Shown: in pieces, positions 35,496 to 44,154 of the stretch
Position numbering within the stretch: the first letter of the stretch is position 1
Layout: each line of letters starts with the position of its first letter
Source of the DNA: Pseudomonas fluorescens
GTDB taxonomy: Bacteria; Pseudomonadota; Gammaproteobacteria; Pseudomonadales; Pseudomonadaceae
Direction of reading: 5' to 3'
DNA length: 64,000 nt
Assembly: GCF_902497745.1 (NCBI RefSeq)
Contig: NZ_CABVHJ010000015.1
Coordinates: 104,028-168,027, forward strand
Notes under the pieces: generated by a model
What the model saw: the letters and a program-made list of their open reading frames with translations, nothing else
Databases searched by the model: none
What the model was told of the DNA's origin: nothing
Translations under genes and position numbers: made by a program

Positions 35496-36392
35496 TTATC
35501 GGCTTTTGCCGCTGATCGCGCGCAAGTGCACGGCAAAACGTTCGGCCAGCCAACGCGCGGCCGGGCCGAGTGGCTCGTCGCGGCGCCAGACCAGTTCCAC
35601 CACCAGCGCCGGCGGCGTCCACTCACTGTCCAATTCAACCATCAAACCTTGATACGCCGAGTACTGCACCACATGCCGTGGTAACCAAGCCCAGCCGAGA
35701 TCGCGCACCAGCCATTCGGACATGACGTAGAAACTGTCCGCGCGCCACACCTGCGGGCTGGCCGGCTCGTTGCCGGGATAGACGCTGGTTTGTGTCGACA
35801 TCAACAATTGCCGGTGTTGGGCCAGTTGCTGGCAGGTGACATAAGACTGCTGCGCCAGCGGATGATTGATGCCGCACACCGTGACCATTTCGACGCTGCC
35901 GAGCACGCGGCGCTCCAGCGCTTCAGGGATTTCGTCGTGATAAAACAGCAGGCCAAGGTCGGCGCGACGCTCGACCAGTTTGTGCGCGACCTCGCCTTGC
36001 GCGGCGCTGGTCAGTTGCACTTCAAGACTGGGGAATTGCTCGGCCAGTTCACCGAAACTTTCCACCAGCGCCTGATACGGCATCGCCTCATCCTGGGCCA
36101 CGCGCAGTTGCGCTTCCTGGCCGCGCATCATCGCCATCGCCCGGCCATTCAGACGCTCACATTGGCGCAAGACTTCACGCGCCTCTTCCAACAGCGCCTC
36201 GCCCGCCTCGGTGAGCGTTGGCTGGCGGCCGCTGCTACGCTCGAACAGGCTCACGCCCAAATCATCTTCGAGCATGGCAATCGCGCTGCTGATCGCCGAC
36301 TGCGCTTTGCGCTGCTGCCGCGCCACGGCGGAAAACGAGCCATGTTCGGCGACGTCGACAAACACCCGAAGTTGATCCAGATTCCACTGCAT
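35496..36392 (-). CDS. LysR-family transcriptional regulator
   Basis: A 298-residue LysR-type regulator: winged helix-turn-helix in residues 1-60 (LRVFVDVAEHGSFSAVARQ; QSAISSAIAMLEDDLGVSLF) and the periplasmic-binding-like effector domain behind it. It is divergent from an SMR efflux gene, the usual position for a LysR regulator and its target. The start could be the ATG at 36392 (MQWNLDQ, family-like) or the ATG at 36410, which has only a weak GAAG site. An imperfect dyad lies in the divergent gap. Confidence 0.9.
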   Translation of the reverse strand: MQWNLDQLRVFVDVAEHGSFSAVARQQRKAQSAISSAIAMLEDDLGVSLFERSSGRQPTLTEAGEALLEEAREVLRQCERLNGRAMAMMRGQEAQLRVAQDEAMPYQALVESFGELAEQFPSLEVQLTSAAQGEVAHKLVERRADLGLLFYHDEIPEALERRVLGSVEMVTVCGINHPLAQQSYVTCQQLAQHRQLLMSTQTSVYPGNEPASPQVWRADSFYVMSEWLVRDLGWAWLPRHVVQYSAYQGLMVELDSEWTPPALVVELVWRRDEPLGPAARWLAERFAVHLRAISGKSR

Positions 36393-36420
36393 GCTGATTC
36401 GCCAACCCATCTTCAGAACA

Positions 36421-36444
36421 GATAGGTAATGACTTTACCCCATC
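36421..36444. promoter_or_regulatory. Imperfect dyad in the LysR-SMR divergent gap
   Basis: GATAGGTAA, five bases, TTACC(C)CATC. The symmetry, interrupted by one inserted base, lies between the divergent starts and is a reasonable LysR binding-site candidate. Confidence 0.35.
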
Positions 36445-36501
36445 TGGCGAATCACTAGAATGCCGCCTCAGCAAGCAACGTTTCATATGAGGATTTGAAC
36501 C

Positions 36502-36834
36502 ATGAACGCCTACGCCTACCTGGCCATTGCCATCTGCGCCGAAGTGATCGCCACCGTGTCGATGAAAGCCGTCAAAGGCATCAGCACGCCGCTGCCACTG
36601 GTGCTGGTTATCGTCGGCTACGCGATTGCGTTCTGGATGCTGACACTGGTGGTGCGCACCGTTCCGGTCGGCGTCGCCTATGCAGTCTGGGCAGGGATGG
36701 GCATTGTGATGGTCAGCGTGGCGGCACTGTTCATCTACGGACAGAAATTGGATATCCCGGCGATGCTGGGGATGGCGTTGATCGTGCTCGGCGTGGTGGT
36801 GATTCAACTGTTCTCGAAAACTGCCGGGCACTAA
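36502..36834 (+). CDS. Small multidrug resistance (SMR) efflux protein
   Basis: A 110-residue four-helix membrane protein of the EmrE/QacE/SugE family. The essential membrane carboxylate Glu14 is present (AYLAIAICAEVIATVSMKA), followed by the second-helix motif PLPLVLVIVGYAIAFWML, PVGVAYAVWAGMGIV and a last helix LGVVVIQLFS. Members pump quaternary ammonium compounds, guanidinium-type or polyamine substrates as antiparallel dimers. The ATG at 36502 has an AGGA site. Divergent from a LysR gene that probably controls it. Confidence 0.92.
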   Translation: MNAYAYLAIAICAEVIATVSMKAVKGISTPLPLVLVIVGYAIAFWMLTLVVRTVPVGVAYAVWAGMGIVMVSVAALFIYGQKLDIPAMLGMALIVLGVVVIQLFSKTAGH

Positions 36835-36850
36835 AATCCAACCACAATTC

Positions 36851-36940
36851 CTGTGGGAGCGAGCTTGCTCGCGAAAGCGGTTCGTCAGACGCATGATTGC
36901 TACCTGACACACCCTCTTCGCGAGCAAGCTCGCTCCCACA
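36851..36940. repeat. REP doublet upstream of the FAD oxidoreductase
   Basis: CTGTGGGAGCGAGCTTGCTCGCGAAA (36851-36876) and TTCGCGAGCAAGCTCGCTCCCACA (36917-36940) in inverted orientation around a 40-bp spacer. Confidence 0.92.
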
Positions 36941-37034
36941 TTTGGTTCTGCGTTCAACCTGTTGATCATCGACAAATCCCGCGCTTTCCCGAGTCTGTAT
37001 ACTGCGCCCTCGTCTTGAACACTGAGGTCGCTGC

Positions 37035-38210
37035 ATGCCATCCGTTATTTCCACCGACGTTCTGATTGTCGGCGCTGGTGTCGCCGGCCTCTGGCTGAAT
37101 GCGCGTCTGCGTCGTCAGGGTTTTTCGACCGTGTTGGTGGAAAGCGCCAGCCTCGGCGGCGGGCAGACTGTGAAGTCCCAGGGCATCATCCACGGCGGCG
37201 CCAAGTACGCGCTGCACGGTGCACTGACCGGCGCCTCGGAAGCCATCGCCGACATGCCGCGCCGCTGGCGTGAAGCGCTGGCCGGCAATGGCGAGCTGGA
37301 TCTGTCCGGCGTGCGCCTGCTCTCCGAAGCTCACTATCTGTGGTCGCCGGGCACCCTCGCCGGCAACCTCACCAGTTTCTTCGCCAGTAAGGCCGTGCGT
37401 GGTCGCGTTGATCAGGTCAAGGGCGAGCAGCTGCCGCCGGCCCTGCAAGACAAACGCTTCAAGGGCAAGGTCTACCGCCTCGCCGAACTCGTCGTTGATG
37501 TGCCGAGCCTGGTACAGCGTCTGGCCGATCTGGCCGGCGATGGCCTGCTCGCCGGGCAGACCATCGAGCCGTTGCTGGAAGCGGGCGTGCTGGTCGGCTT
37601 GAAGGTCGACGGCCGCGAGATTCGCGCTCAGCGCATCGTCCTCAGCGCCGGCGCCGGCACTGCTCAACTGCTGGAAGACCTCGGCTTGAGCCAGCCGGCC
37701 ATGCAACGCCGCCCGCTGCACATGATCATCGCCAAAGGCCCGGGCCTGAAACCGCTGTACGCCCACTGCCTGGGTGGCGGCACCAAACCGCGCATCACCG
37801 TAACCACCCACCCGGCCGCTGACGGTCAGTGGGTCTGGTACATGGGCGGCGACATCGCCGAAAGCGAAGGCGTGCACCGCGAGCCGGCCGAGCAGATCGC
37901 CACCGCGCAAAAGGAAATCGCCCAGTTATTGCCGTGGATCGACCTCAGCACCACGCAATGGGCGACCCTGCGCGTTGATCGTGCCGAGCCGCTGCAAACC
38001 GGGCTGAGCCGCCCGGACAACGCATTTCTCGCCGAACAGGGCCGCTTGCTGGTCGGCTGGCCGACCAAACTGGCGCTGGCGCCGGACTTCGCCGATCGCG
38101 TGATTGCCTCACTGGAGCGCGACGGTATCCAGCCGCACGCCAGCGAACCGTTGCCGGCCCTGCCAAAACCACCGATGGGCATTCCCGCCTGGGAGCAACT
38201 GCTGCCATGA
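37035..38210 (+). CDS. FAD-dependent oxidoreductase (DAO family)
   Basis: A 391-residue soluble flavoprotein. The N-terminus has the dinucleotide-binding motif DVLIVGAGVAGLWLNARL with acidic end LVESASLGGGQTVKSQG. The later region IVLSAGAGTAQLLEDLG matches the second FAD-binding segment of the D-amino-acid-oxidase fold. The substrate is not evident. The stop overlaps the downstream aldo/keto reductase start by 4 bp (ATGA), so the two are translated together. From recollection this pair is also present between SMR and hldE in P. aeruginosa. Confidence 0.88.
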   Translation: MPSVISTDVLIVGAGVAGLWLNARLRRQGFSTVLVESASLGGGQTVKSQGIIHGGAKYALHGALTGASEAIADMPRRWREALAGNGELDLSGVRLLSEAHYLWSPGTLAGNLTSFFASKAVRGRVDQVKGEQLPPALQDKRFKGKVYRLAELVVDVPSLVQRLADLAGDGLLAGQTIEPLLEAGVLVGLKVDGREIRAQRIVLSAGAGTAQLLEDLGLSQPAMQRRPLHMIIAKGPGLKPLYAHCLGGGTKPRITVTTHPAADGQWVWYMGGDIAESEGVHREPAEQIATAQKEIAQLLPWIDLSTTQWATLRVDRAEPLQTGLSRPDNAFLAEQGRLLVGWPTKLALAPDFADRVIASLERDGIQPHASEPLPALPKPPMGIPAWEQLLP

Positions 38211-39019
38211 CCATTGCCAGCCTGCATGACTTTCATCGCCCGCTGGGCAGCACCGGCCTGACGGTTTCGCCACTGGGCCTGGGCACGGTCAAACTCGGCC
38301 GCGACCAAGGGGTGAAATATCCCAACGGTTTTCAGATTCCCGGCGACGATGAAGCGCGGATGCTGCTGCGGCAGGCACGCGATCTGGGCATCAACCTGAT
38401 CGACACCGCCCCGGCCTATGGTCGCAGCGAAGAACGCCTCGGCCCGCTGCTACGCGGCCAGCGTCAAGACTGGGTAATCGTCAGCAAGGTCGGCGAAGAG
38501 TTCGCCGAAGGTCTCTCGCATCACGACTTCAGCGCAGCGCACACGCGGATGTCGGTGGAACGCAGCCTGCAACGTCTTGAAACCGATTTTATTGACCTGG
38601 TGCTGGTGCATTCCGACGGCAACGACATGGCGATCCTCGAGCACGAAGAGGTTTACGCGACACTCGCGGCGCTCAAGGCCGAAGGCAAGATTCGCGGCTT
38701 CGGTTTCTCCGGCAAAACCGTCGAAGGTGGTTTGAAAGCTCTGGAGCAAGGCGACTGCGCAATGGTCACCTACAATCTGAACGAACAAAACGAGAAGGCT
38801 GTCATTGACTATGCTGCTGCCCACGGCAAAGCCATTCTGGTGAAAAAAGCCCTGGCCAGCGGTCACGTGTGTCTGAGTCCGGGCGTGGATCCGGTACGCG
38901 CCAGCTTCGAATTGCTGTTCGCCCAGCCTGGCGTAGCCAGTGCTATTGTCGGCACGATCAACCCGCTGCACCTCGCCCACAACGTTGCGACCGTTGCCCA
39001 GGTCCTGCGTGGTCACTGA
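38207..39019 (+). CDS. Aldo/keto reductase
   Basis: A 270-residue NADPH-dependent TIM-barrel oxidoreductase of the AKR superfamily. INLIDTAPAYGRSEERLGPLL carries catalytic Asp and Tyr, DWVIVSKVGEEF the Lys and DLVLVHSDGND the His. The C-terminal GVASAIVGTINPLHLAHNV is the NADP-binding end. The start overlaps the FAD oxidoreductase stop by 4 bp, so the two enzymes are likely consecutive steps on an unknown carbonyl/hydroxy substrate. Confidence 0.92.
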   Translation: MTIASLHDFHRPLGSTGLTVSPLGLGTVKLGRDQGVKYPNGFQIPGDDEARMLLRQARDLGINLIDTAPAYGRSEERLGPLLRGQRQDWVIVSKVGEEFAEGLSHHDFSAAHTRMSVERSLQRLETDFIDLVLVHSDGNDMAILEHEEVYATLAALKAEGKIRGFGFSGKTVEGGLKALEQGDCAMVTYNLNEQNEKAVIDYAAAHGKAILVKKALASGHVCLSPGVDPVRASFELLFAQPGVASAIVGTINPLHLAHNVATVAQVLRGH

Positions 39020-39050
39020 CGCCGCCTCGCGGCCTTAAGCAGGAGCCGAT

Positions 39051-40013
39051 ATGCCGCGCACGCTCATCAGAAAGAACCCAAGCAACTTCAAGACCCTGCC
39101 GCTGTTCGTCGAAGCCACCCCGGAAGGCCTGACCTACCAAAGCGTCGGCATGCCGCTGAACTTCGCGCAGACCTTGCAGCGGCGCAAACCAGTGAGCGTG
39201 GCCGACACCGAGCGCTTCTCGCTGGAACTGGCCAACCTCGGCGTTTCAGTGCGCCTGACCCTGCATTGGCAGAATCGCGATTATTGGGTGCTGGTGCGCC
39301 AGCGCCGGCAGGATCGCGGTGACGTCGTGCTGAAGTTGATTTCCGGTTACGTGCCGGCCCACGAACTGAATATTCCGCTGCACACGGCAATTCAGGAAAT
39401 TGCCGAAGAGTGCTTGCTGGAAACCCCGGAAGGCTGGCTCGGCGGACGCTTCAACGACACCTGGCTGCCAGCGCCCTATTCGGCCGCATTGCATTATCGC
39501 GAGGCCCTGCCGTTTCGCCTGACCCCGTTGTCCGGCTCGGCGCGGCCAATACGCTGCGCCAACCTGCAATTGCTGGAGCGGCCACGGGCCTATGTGCACC
39601 TGCCGACCGCGTCACTGCAATTGATCTACGATTTGCGCCTGGATGTGCCCAAGGAAGCCAAATCCCTGAGCCTGTTCCACGTCGACGAGCGTCTGGAGGG
39701 TGATCAACTGGTGGCCCGGCTCGACCGCAAACGCCCTGATCTGTACTTGATGCCCCTCAAGGACGGCGCGCCACTGGCCGAGTTGTACACACTCAAGCGC
39801 GACAAACTGGTACCGGCCAGCACCCGAGGTCTTTATCTGGCCGAGAGCTTTGCCACACAAACCGGTTGGGTTGTACGCGAAGAGCGGATTCGCTGGAAGG
39901 ACTGGTTGGTGCAACAGGGCCTGCAACCGGCGAAAGCCCCGCGTCAGGGGCTCAAGCAGTTGAGTATCAAGGCGCTGCGATTAGTCGGGCTGGGCAAAAA
40001 AACCGCTAAATAG
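39051..40013 (+). CDS. Conserved protein with degenerate Nudix-like motif
   Basis: A 320-residue soluble protein I cannot assign. Residues about 111-130 read TAIQEIAEECLLETPEGW, which resembles the REXXEEXGU heart of a Nudix box but lacks the leading Arg and Gly, following the strand pattern YWVLVRQRRQDRGDVVLKLISGYVP. The C-terminus is basic (LKQLSIKALRLVGLGKKTAK). It lies 31 bp downstream of the aldo/keto reductase on the same strand and ends 4 bp before the convergent gene at 40018. Confidence 0.72.
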   Translation: MPRTLIRKNPSNFKTLPLFVEATPEGLTYQSVGMPLNFAQTLQRRKPVSVADTERFSLELANLGVSVRLTLHWQNRDYWVLVRQRRQDRGDVVLKLISGYVPAHELNIPLHTAIQEIAEECLLETPEGWLGGRFNDTWLPAPYSAALHYREALPFRLTPLSGSARPIRCANLQLLERPRAYVHLPTASLQLIYDLRLDVPKEAKSLSLFHVDERLEGDQLVARLDRKRPDLYLMPLKDGAPLAELYTLKRDKLVPASTRGLYLAESFATQTGWVVREERIRWKDWLVQQGLQPAKAPRQGLKQLSIKALRLVGLGKKTAK

Positions 40014-40017
40014 CGGA

Positions 40018-40818
40018 TTAGCGGCGGCGATCCCACCACGTACGCAACGCGGCAAATAAATGGAAGTAGCGATTTTCGCGCTTGCCCATGCCGCGCTTGG
40101 GCGAGAACGATTCTTCAGCGAATGCACCGGTAATACGTACCCGAGACGCCTGGGTCGGCAGCGTGCAGACTTTGGCGTCCACCTTTTGCAGGGCATATTT
40201 GAGCAAGCGCTCGGAATGCAGCTTGCGGCCCGTCGCCTTGCAGAAATCGAAAATACGCTCGATGCGCTTGCCGTACGCGACATACGTATCGCGCCCGCAC
40301 ACCGCAAAGCGGTCGTTCAAGCCGCCCCACCACTGCCAGTCCGGAATATAAGCGTTGTGCTTGCGAGCCTCGGGGTGAGCGAAGACATAGCCAGGCAATG
40401 CCGTGTGAAAGAAATTGTCCGGGCGCACGAACACGACGAAATCCGGATTGAACGGCTCGATCATGTTGGTCACGGTGTGCAATGAGTTGAGCTGATAGAT
40501 CAAGTTGCGCAATGACGCGTAGTCATCGGCCCAAGTGTCGCCCTGTGCTTTGACCTGCTCGAAATCCCAGCGCTCCAGCACGCCTGCGGTCGAGGTGAGT
40601 GTGCCGGTCATCGATTCGAATGGCTGGTAGTTGTCCGCCTTCAGTTCGCCTTTCTCGCCGGATCGCGTGTTCTGCACCTCATCGATCTTGTACAGATGGT
40701 AGAAGCACTTTACTTCGCTACCCGCAGGCAACTGCGCCAGCACGTTCTGCTCGATGGAAGGGAAACAGATTTGCGAGTTTCTCGGGATTCCGAAAAAAGC
40801 CACGGCAATTTTCAACAC
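40018..40818 (-). CDS. Putative glycosyltransferase-like LPS-region protein
   Basis: A 266-residue protein without signal peptide. IAVAFFGIPRNSQICFPSIEQNVL at the N-terminus and PDFVVFVRPDNFFHTALPG in the middle recall GT-A-like enzymes annotated in polysaccharide clusters; RPDN would occupy the DXD-like position. Family assignment is tentative. The start is a GTG at 40818 (MLKIAVAFF). It is the last gene of the hldE-downstream group, after a GT29-like and a CgeB-like glycosyltransferase, so a role in the outer core or another envelope glycan is the natural inference. Confidence 0.6.
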   Translation of the reverse strand: MLKIAVAFFGIPRNSQICFPSIEQNVLAQLPAGSEVKCFYHLYKIDEVQNTRSGEKGELKADNYQPFESMTGTLTSTAGVLERWDFEQVKAQGDTWADDYASLRNLIYQLNSLHTVTNMIEPFNPDFVVFVRPDNFFHTALPGYVFAHPEARKHNAYIPDWQWWGGLNDRFAVCGRDTYVAYGKRIERIFDFCKATGRKLHSERLLKYALQKVDAKVCTLPTQASRVRITGAFAEESFSPKRGMGKRENRYFHLFAALRTWWDRRR

Positions 40819-40876
40819 TCAACAGCACCTTTTGAAAGTAGATCGGGCCTGCTGGCAACCGGATTCACGACGTGAC

Positions 40877-41563
40877 TTACTTTTGCCGAAACAGCTTTTG
40901 CCACCAGCGCCGGGGCTGCAATGGCACCACGATGATGTCTGATTTCTGCAGCCAGTCGCGCTCATAGTCCCAGGCATGGCCACCCCACAGTTTTCCTGCT
41001 TCGTTGGAAAACCCGAGGGTCATGAGCTGATAGCTATAACCGGCATGAGCGCGCAACCAGTCGAACAACACCAGCGTGTTGAAGCCAGTAGACGGCCCGA
41101 CATAACGCTTGCCGCCCGGTCGGTCGACCGGGTAGTTCCACAGTGGCGGCAGTGGAATGCGATCCCAATACATGGCCACGCGTGGCAGTGGGCACATCGG
41201 TGCGGCGCAGCCCACCAGCATGCTGAAACAGCGGTCGCTCGCCTGTTCGAACATCTGCTGTACCGGCGGCGCGTAAGGCAGACCAAAAAAATACGCGTCC
41301 GGCGCGTTGTAGCCATGCACAAAGACATTGACGCTCTGCGTGTTGAGCAGCGCCGCTTTGATGCAGGTATTGAAGCTGACGACGACGTCATCGGCGCCAA
41401 TGTTCAGCGCCTGAAAGTCCGCCACGGTGATGGCCGGGTTGTTGGCAATCAGCACAACCCGAGGCGCACGGCTCAGACACTCGAGAAGTTCTGTCGGTAA
41501 AGCCCCCAGTACGGACTGATTACCACCGGGCAGCGCATCCAGCGCCATGTGTTCGTCCTTCAT
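40877..41563 (-). CDS. GT29 (sialyltransferase)-like protein
   Basis: A 228-residue protein with three stretches in the order of eukaryote-type sialyltransferase motifs: VVLIANNPAITVADFQ...DDVVVSFNT (L-like, about 37-70), KRYVGPSTGFNTLVLFDWL...LMTLGFS (S-like, about 155-190) and GGHAWDYERDWL (final His/Glu, about 200). Bacterial GT29-like proteins are known from polysaccharide clusters, though the donor sugar is often unknown. The start ATG directly abuts the stop of the CgeB-like gene (TGAATG). Substrate not assignable. Confidence 0.6.
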   Translation of the reverse strand: MKDEHMALDALPGGNQSVLGALPTELLECLSRAPRVVLIANNPAITVADFQALNIGADDVVVSFNTCIKAALLNTQSVNVFVHGYNAPDAYFFGLPYAPPVQQMFEQASDRCFSMLVGCAAPMCPLPRVAMYWDRIPLPPLWNYPVDRPGGKRYVGPSTGFNTLVLFDWLRAHAGYSYQLMTLGFSNEAGKLWGGHAWDYERDWLQKSDIIVVPLQPRRWWQKLFRQK

Positions 41564-42538
41564 TCAGACTGGCACCTTCATCCCGTAACGCAGCTTCACC
41601 CAGAAACGTGTGAACGCAGAGGGCGGCTGCCATGGGCGCATCTCACGCTGGATTTCCGTGGCCAGTGCCTGACCGACCCGGGCAAAGGAATAGCGGCTTT
41701 GCGCGAATTCCTGGCCGTTACGGGCAATACGCTCTGCCAGTTCCGGGTCGCTTTGCAGCAGCTTGATCTTTTCCACCGCCTCGTCTTCGCTGCGGTAGAA
41801 CACGGTGTTGTGCATGTCTTCAAAGCCGAGCAGGCGGTCTTCTTCGCCCTGGCTCCAGGCCAGCAGCACACAGCCGCAGGCCATGGCTTCGTAGTTCTTG
41901 ATCATGAACTCGTTCATGCCGATGTCGGCACTGACAAAAATCCTGATGCGATTGAGCGTCTGCAGGTATTCCGCGCCTGACTTGGTGCGGGTCACCAACA
42001 TACCGGTACGCCTGGAGAGCGATTCGAGCATGGCTTTGCGCTCGGCATACTCGGTGCTTTTCAGACTGCCAAGAAAACCGATGGGAATGTCCCGCTCAAC
42101 GCCAGTGTTGTGCAGCATCTGTTCGTCATAACCTTTGGAGACGAACACCGTGTCGATACCTTCCGCCAGCATCTTGCGCGCGACAACGGCACCGGACACC
42201 AGCGCCCGACAACTCGGCAGACGACTATAGAGCCGTGAATACACGCCACGGTACTTACTCGCCGGCATGTAGTTCTGGTACGCGTCGTGCTCGAGAAAGA
42301 CCAGCCCCGGTATACATTTGAGCACCTGCAGTTGCGTGGCCAGACGCTTGACCCGGGAGAAAATCACCACGCGATCGAAGGTCTGGTAATCGACCGAGGC
42401 GAGAAACGACCCCAGATTCAACTGCTGCTGTTTGCTCAAACGATAGATGAAACATTCATCACAGTTCTGCTGCACGATGTCGTAGAGCCGGTCGAGAATG
42501 ACCCGCTGCTCGTCCATCACCAGGAGCATGACTTTCAT
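41564..42538 (-). CDS. CgeB-like glycosyltransferase (GT-B)
   Basis: A 324-residue GT-B-fold glycosyltransferase. The C-terminal half carries GMNEFMIKNYEAMACGCVLLAW, the donor-binding region of the Glyco_trans_1_2 (CgeB-type) group, followed by the SRYSFARVG tail typical of the family. The N-terminal half has LVFLEHDAYQNYMP. ATG at 42538. It lies behind hldE on the same strand after a 130-bp gap, and is the first of three glycan-related genes. Probable role: a core or surface sugar transfer. Confidence 0.78.
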   Translation of the reverse strand: MKVMLLVMDEQRVILDRLYDIVQQNCDECFIYRLSKQQQLNLGSFLASVDYQTFDRVVIFSRVKRLATQLQVLKCIPGLVFLEHDAYQNYMPASKYRGVYSRLYSRLPSCRALVSGAVVARKMLAEGIDTVFVSKGYDEQMLHNTGVERDIPIGFLGSLKSTEYAERKAMLESLSRRTGMLVTRTKSGAEYLQTLNRIRIFVSADIGMNEFMIKNYEAMACGCVLLAWSQGEEDRLLGFEDMHNTVFYRSEDEAVEKIKLLQSDPELAERIARNGQEFAQSRYSFARVGQALATEIQREMRPWQPPSAFTRFWVKLRYGMKVPV

Positions 42539-42668
42539 AGGTTAATTGACCACGCGACGTAGGCTGGCAAGCGCATCGGATTCAAAGCTGCCCAAATCAA
42601 CGGAAACGGCAAAATCCCCAAGGCAAAATCCGTTCACACGCAGTACACAACGGTAAAAATTCATCTGG

Positions 42669-44090
42669 TCAACGACTGCGGATTTTTTCGACAATCGCAG
42701 TTGTCGAGCTGTTTTCCACAAGTCCCAAGACCTTCACGGTGCCGCCATAAGCCGTGACGATATCTGCGCCGACCACCTGATCGATGCCGTAATCGCCACC
42801 CTTGACCAGCACGTCCGGCTTGACCTCGCGCAGCAGGTTTTCCGGGGTACCCTCAGGGAAGCTGATCACCCAGTCCACAGCACCGAGTCCGGCGAGAACG
42901 GCCATGCGCCGGTCAACACTATTGATCGGTCGGCCCGGGCCTTTGAGGCGGCTGACCGATGCATCATCGTTGACCGCGACAATCAGACGATCGCCCTGTG
43001 CCCGCGCCTGCTCCAGATAGGTGACATGCCCGGCGTGCAGGATGTCGAAGCAGCCGTTGGTGAAGACAATCTTCTCGTTGTGCGCGCGGGCATCGGCGAC
43101 GGCGAGCAACAATTGCTCCAGACCCAGAACACCGCGCTCGGAACCTTCTTCACGCTGGATCGCGCGACGCAATTCCGGGGCACTGATGGCGGCTGTACCG
43201 AGTTTGCCAACCACGATGCCTGCGGCCAGGTTGGCCAGGGCGACGGCATGAGGCAGGTCTTCACCGGCGGCAATCGCTGCGGCCAGGGTAGAAATCACCG
43301 TGTCACCGGCACCGGTGACGTCGAACACTTCGCGGGCACGGGCCGGCAAATGCAGCGCCGGCTGGTCCGGACGCAACAGGGTCATGCCGTGCTCGCCACG
43401 TGTTACCAGCAGCGCGCCGAGTTCAAGGTCGTGCATCAATGCAGCGCCCTTGCTCACCAGCTCATGCTCATCGACGCAACCGCCGACAATGGCTTCGAAC
43501 TCGCTGAGGTTCGGGGTAATCAGGCTCGCGCCGCGATAGATCGAGAAATCCTTTCCCTTCGGGTCGGCCAGCACCGGAATATTCTTCGCGCGGGCAGCCT
43601 GGATCAACGCCTGATGGTTTTTCAGGGCGCCTTTGCCGTAGTCGGAGAGCACCAGCACCTTGATGCCTTCGAGCAGGTCGTCGACCTGCGAACCGAGGGC
43701 CAGGGCGTCAGTGGCGAACGGCTCTTCAAAGTCGATACGCAGCAGTTGCTGGTGCCGGCTCATGACCCGCAGCTTGACGATGGTTGGCTGGTGCGCGATG
43801 CGCTGGAACAGGGCGCGTACGCCCGCGCCTTTGAGACTGTTGCTCAGGCTGTCGGCGGCTTCGTCATCGCCGGTCACACCGACCAGCGACGCCGGCGCAC
43901 CCAGCGCGGCAATGTTCAAGGCAACGTTCGCGGCACCGCCCGGACGATCTTCGATCTGCTCGACCTTAACGACCGGCACCGGCGCCTCAGGGGAAATCCG
44001 TGAGGTTCCGCCATGCCAGTAACGGTCGAGCATGACATCGCCGACTACCAAGACCGGGGCTTGATCGAAACGCGGCATGGACAACTTCAT
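42669..44090 (-). CDS. hldE: Bifunctional heptose-7-phosphate kinase / heptose-1-phosphate adenylyltransferase
   Basis: HldE/RfaE, 473 residues, two steps toward ADP-heptose for the LPS inner core. Residues 1-310 are a PfkB-type kinase (VLVVGDVMLDRYWHG, DRPGGAANVALN, and the DVTGAGDT anion-hole motif). Residues about 340-473 are the cytidylyltransferase-like domain with FTNGCFDILHAGHVTYL. Both domains look intact. The start is the ATG at 44090 (MKLSMPRF); a long open frame to 44426 belongs to the opposite reading of dnpA. It feeds WaaC and WaaF in this window. Confidence 0.97.
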   Translation of the reverse strand: MKLSMPRFDQAPVLVVGDVMLDRYWHGGTSRISPEAPVPVVKVEQIEDRPGGAANVALNIAALGAPASLVGVTGDDEAADSLSNSLKGAGVRALFQRIAHQPTIVKLRVMSRHQQLLRIDFEEPFATDALALGSQVDDLLEGIKVLVLSDYGKGALKNHQALIQAARAKNIPVLADPKGKDFSIYRGASLITPNLSEFEAIVGGCVDEHELVSKGAALMHDLELGALLVTRGEHGMTLLRPDQPALHLPARAREVFDVTGAGDTVISTLAAAIAAGEDLPHAVALANLAAGIVVGKLGTAAISAPELRRAIQREEGSERGVLGLEQLLLAVADARAHNEKIVFTNGCFDILHAGHVTYLEQARAQGDRLIVAVNDDASVSRLKGPGRPINSVDRRMAVLAGLGAVDWVISFPEGTPENLLREVKPDVLVKGGDYGIDQVVGADIVTAYGGTVKVLGLVENSSTTAIVEKIRSR

Positions 44091-44154
44091 GGAGCAACCC
44101 ACATACAAAATGAACAGGGGCGCGATATTAACACAGGGTAAAGCGCCGTCCGCC

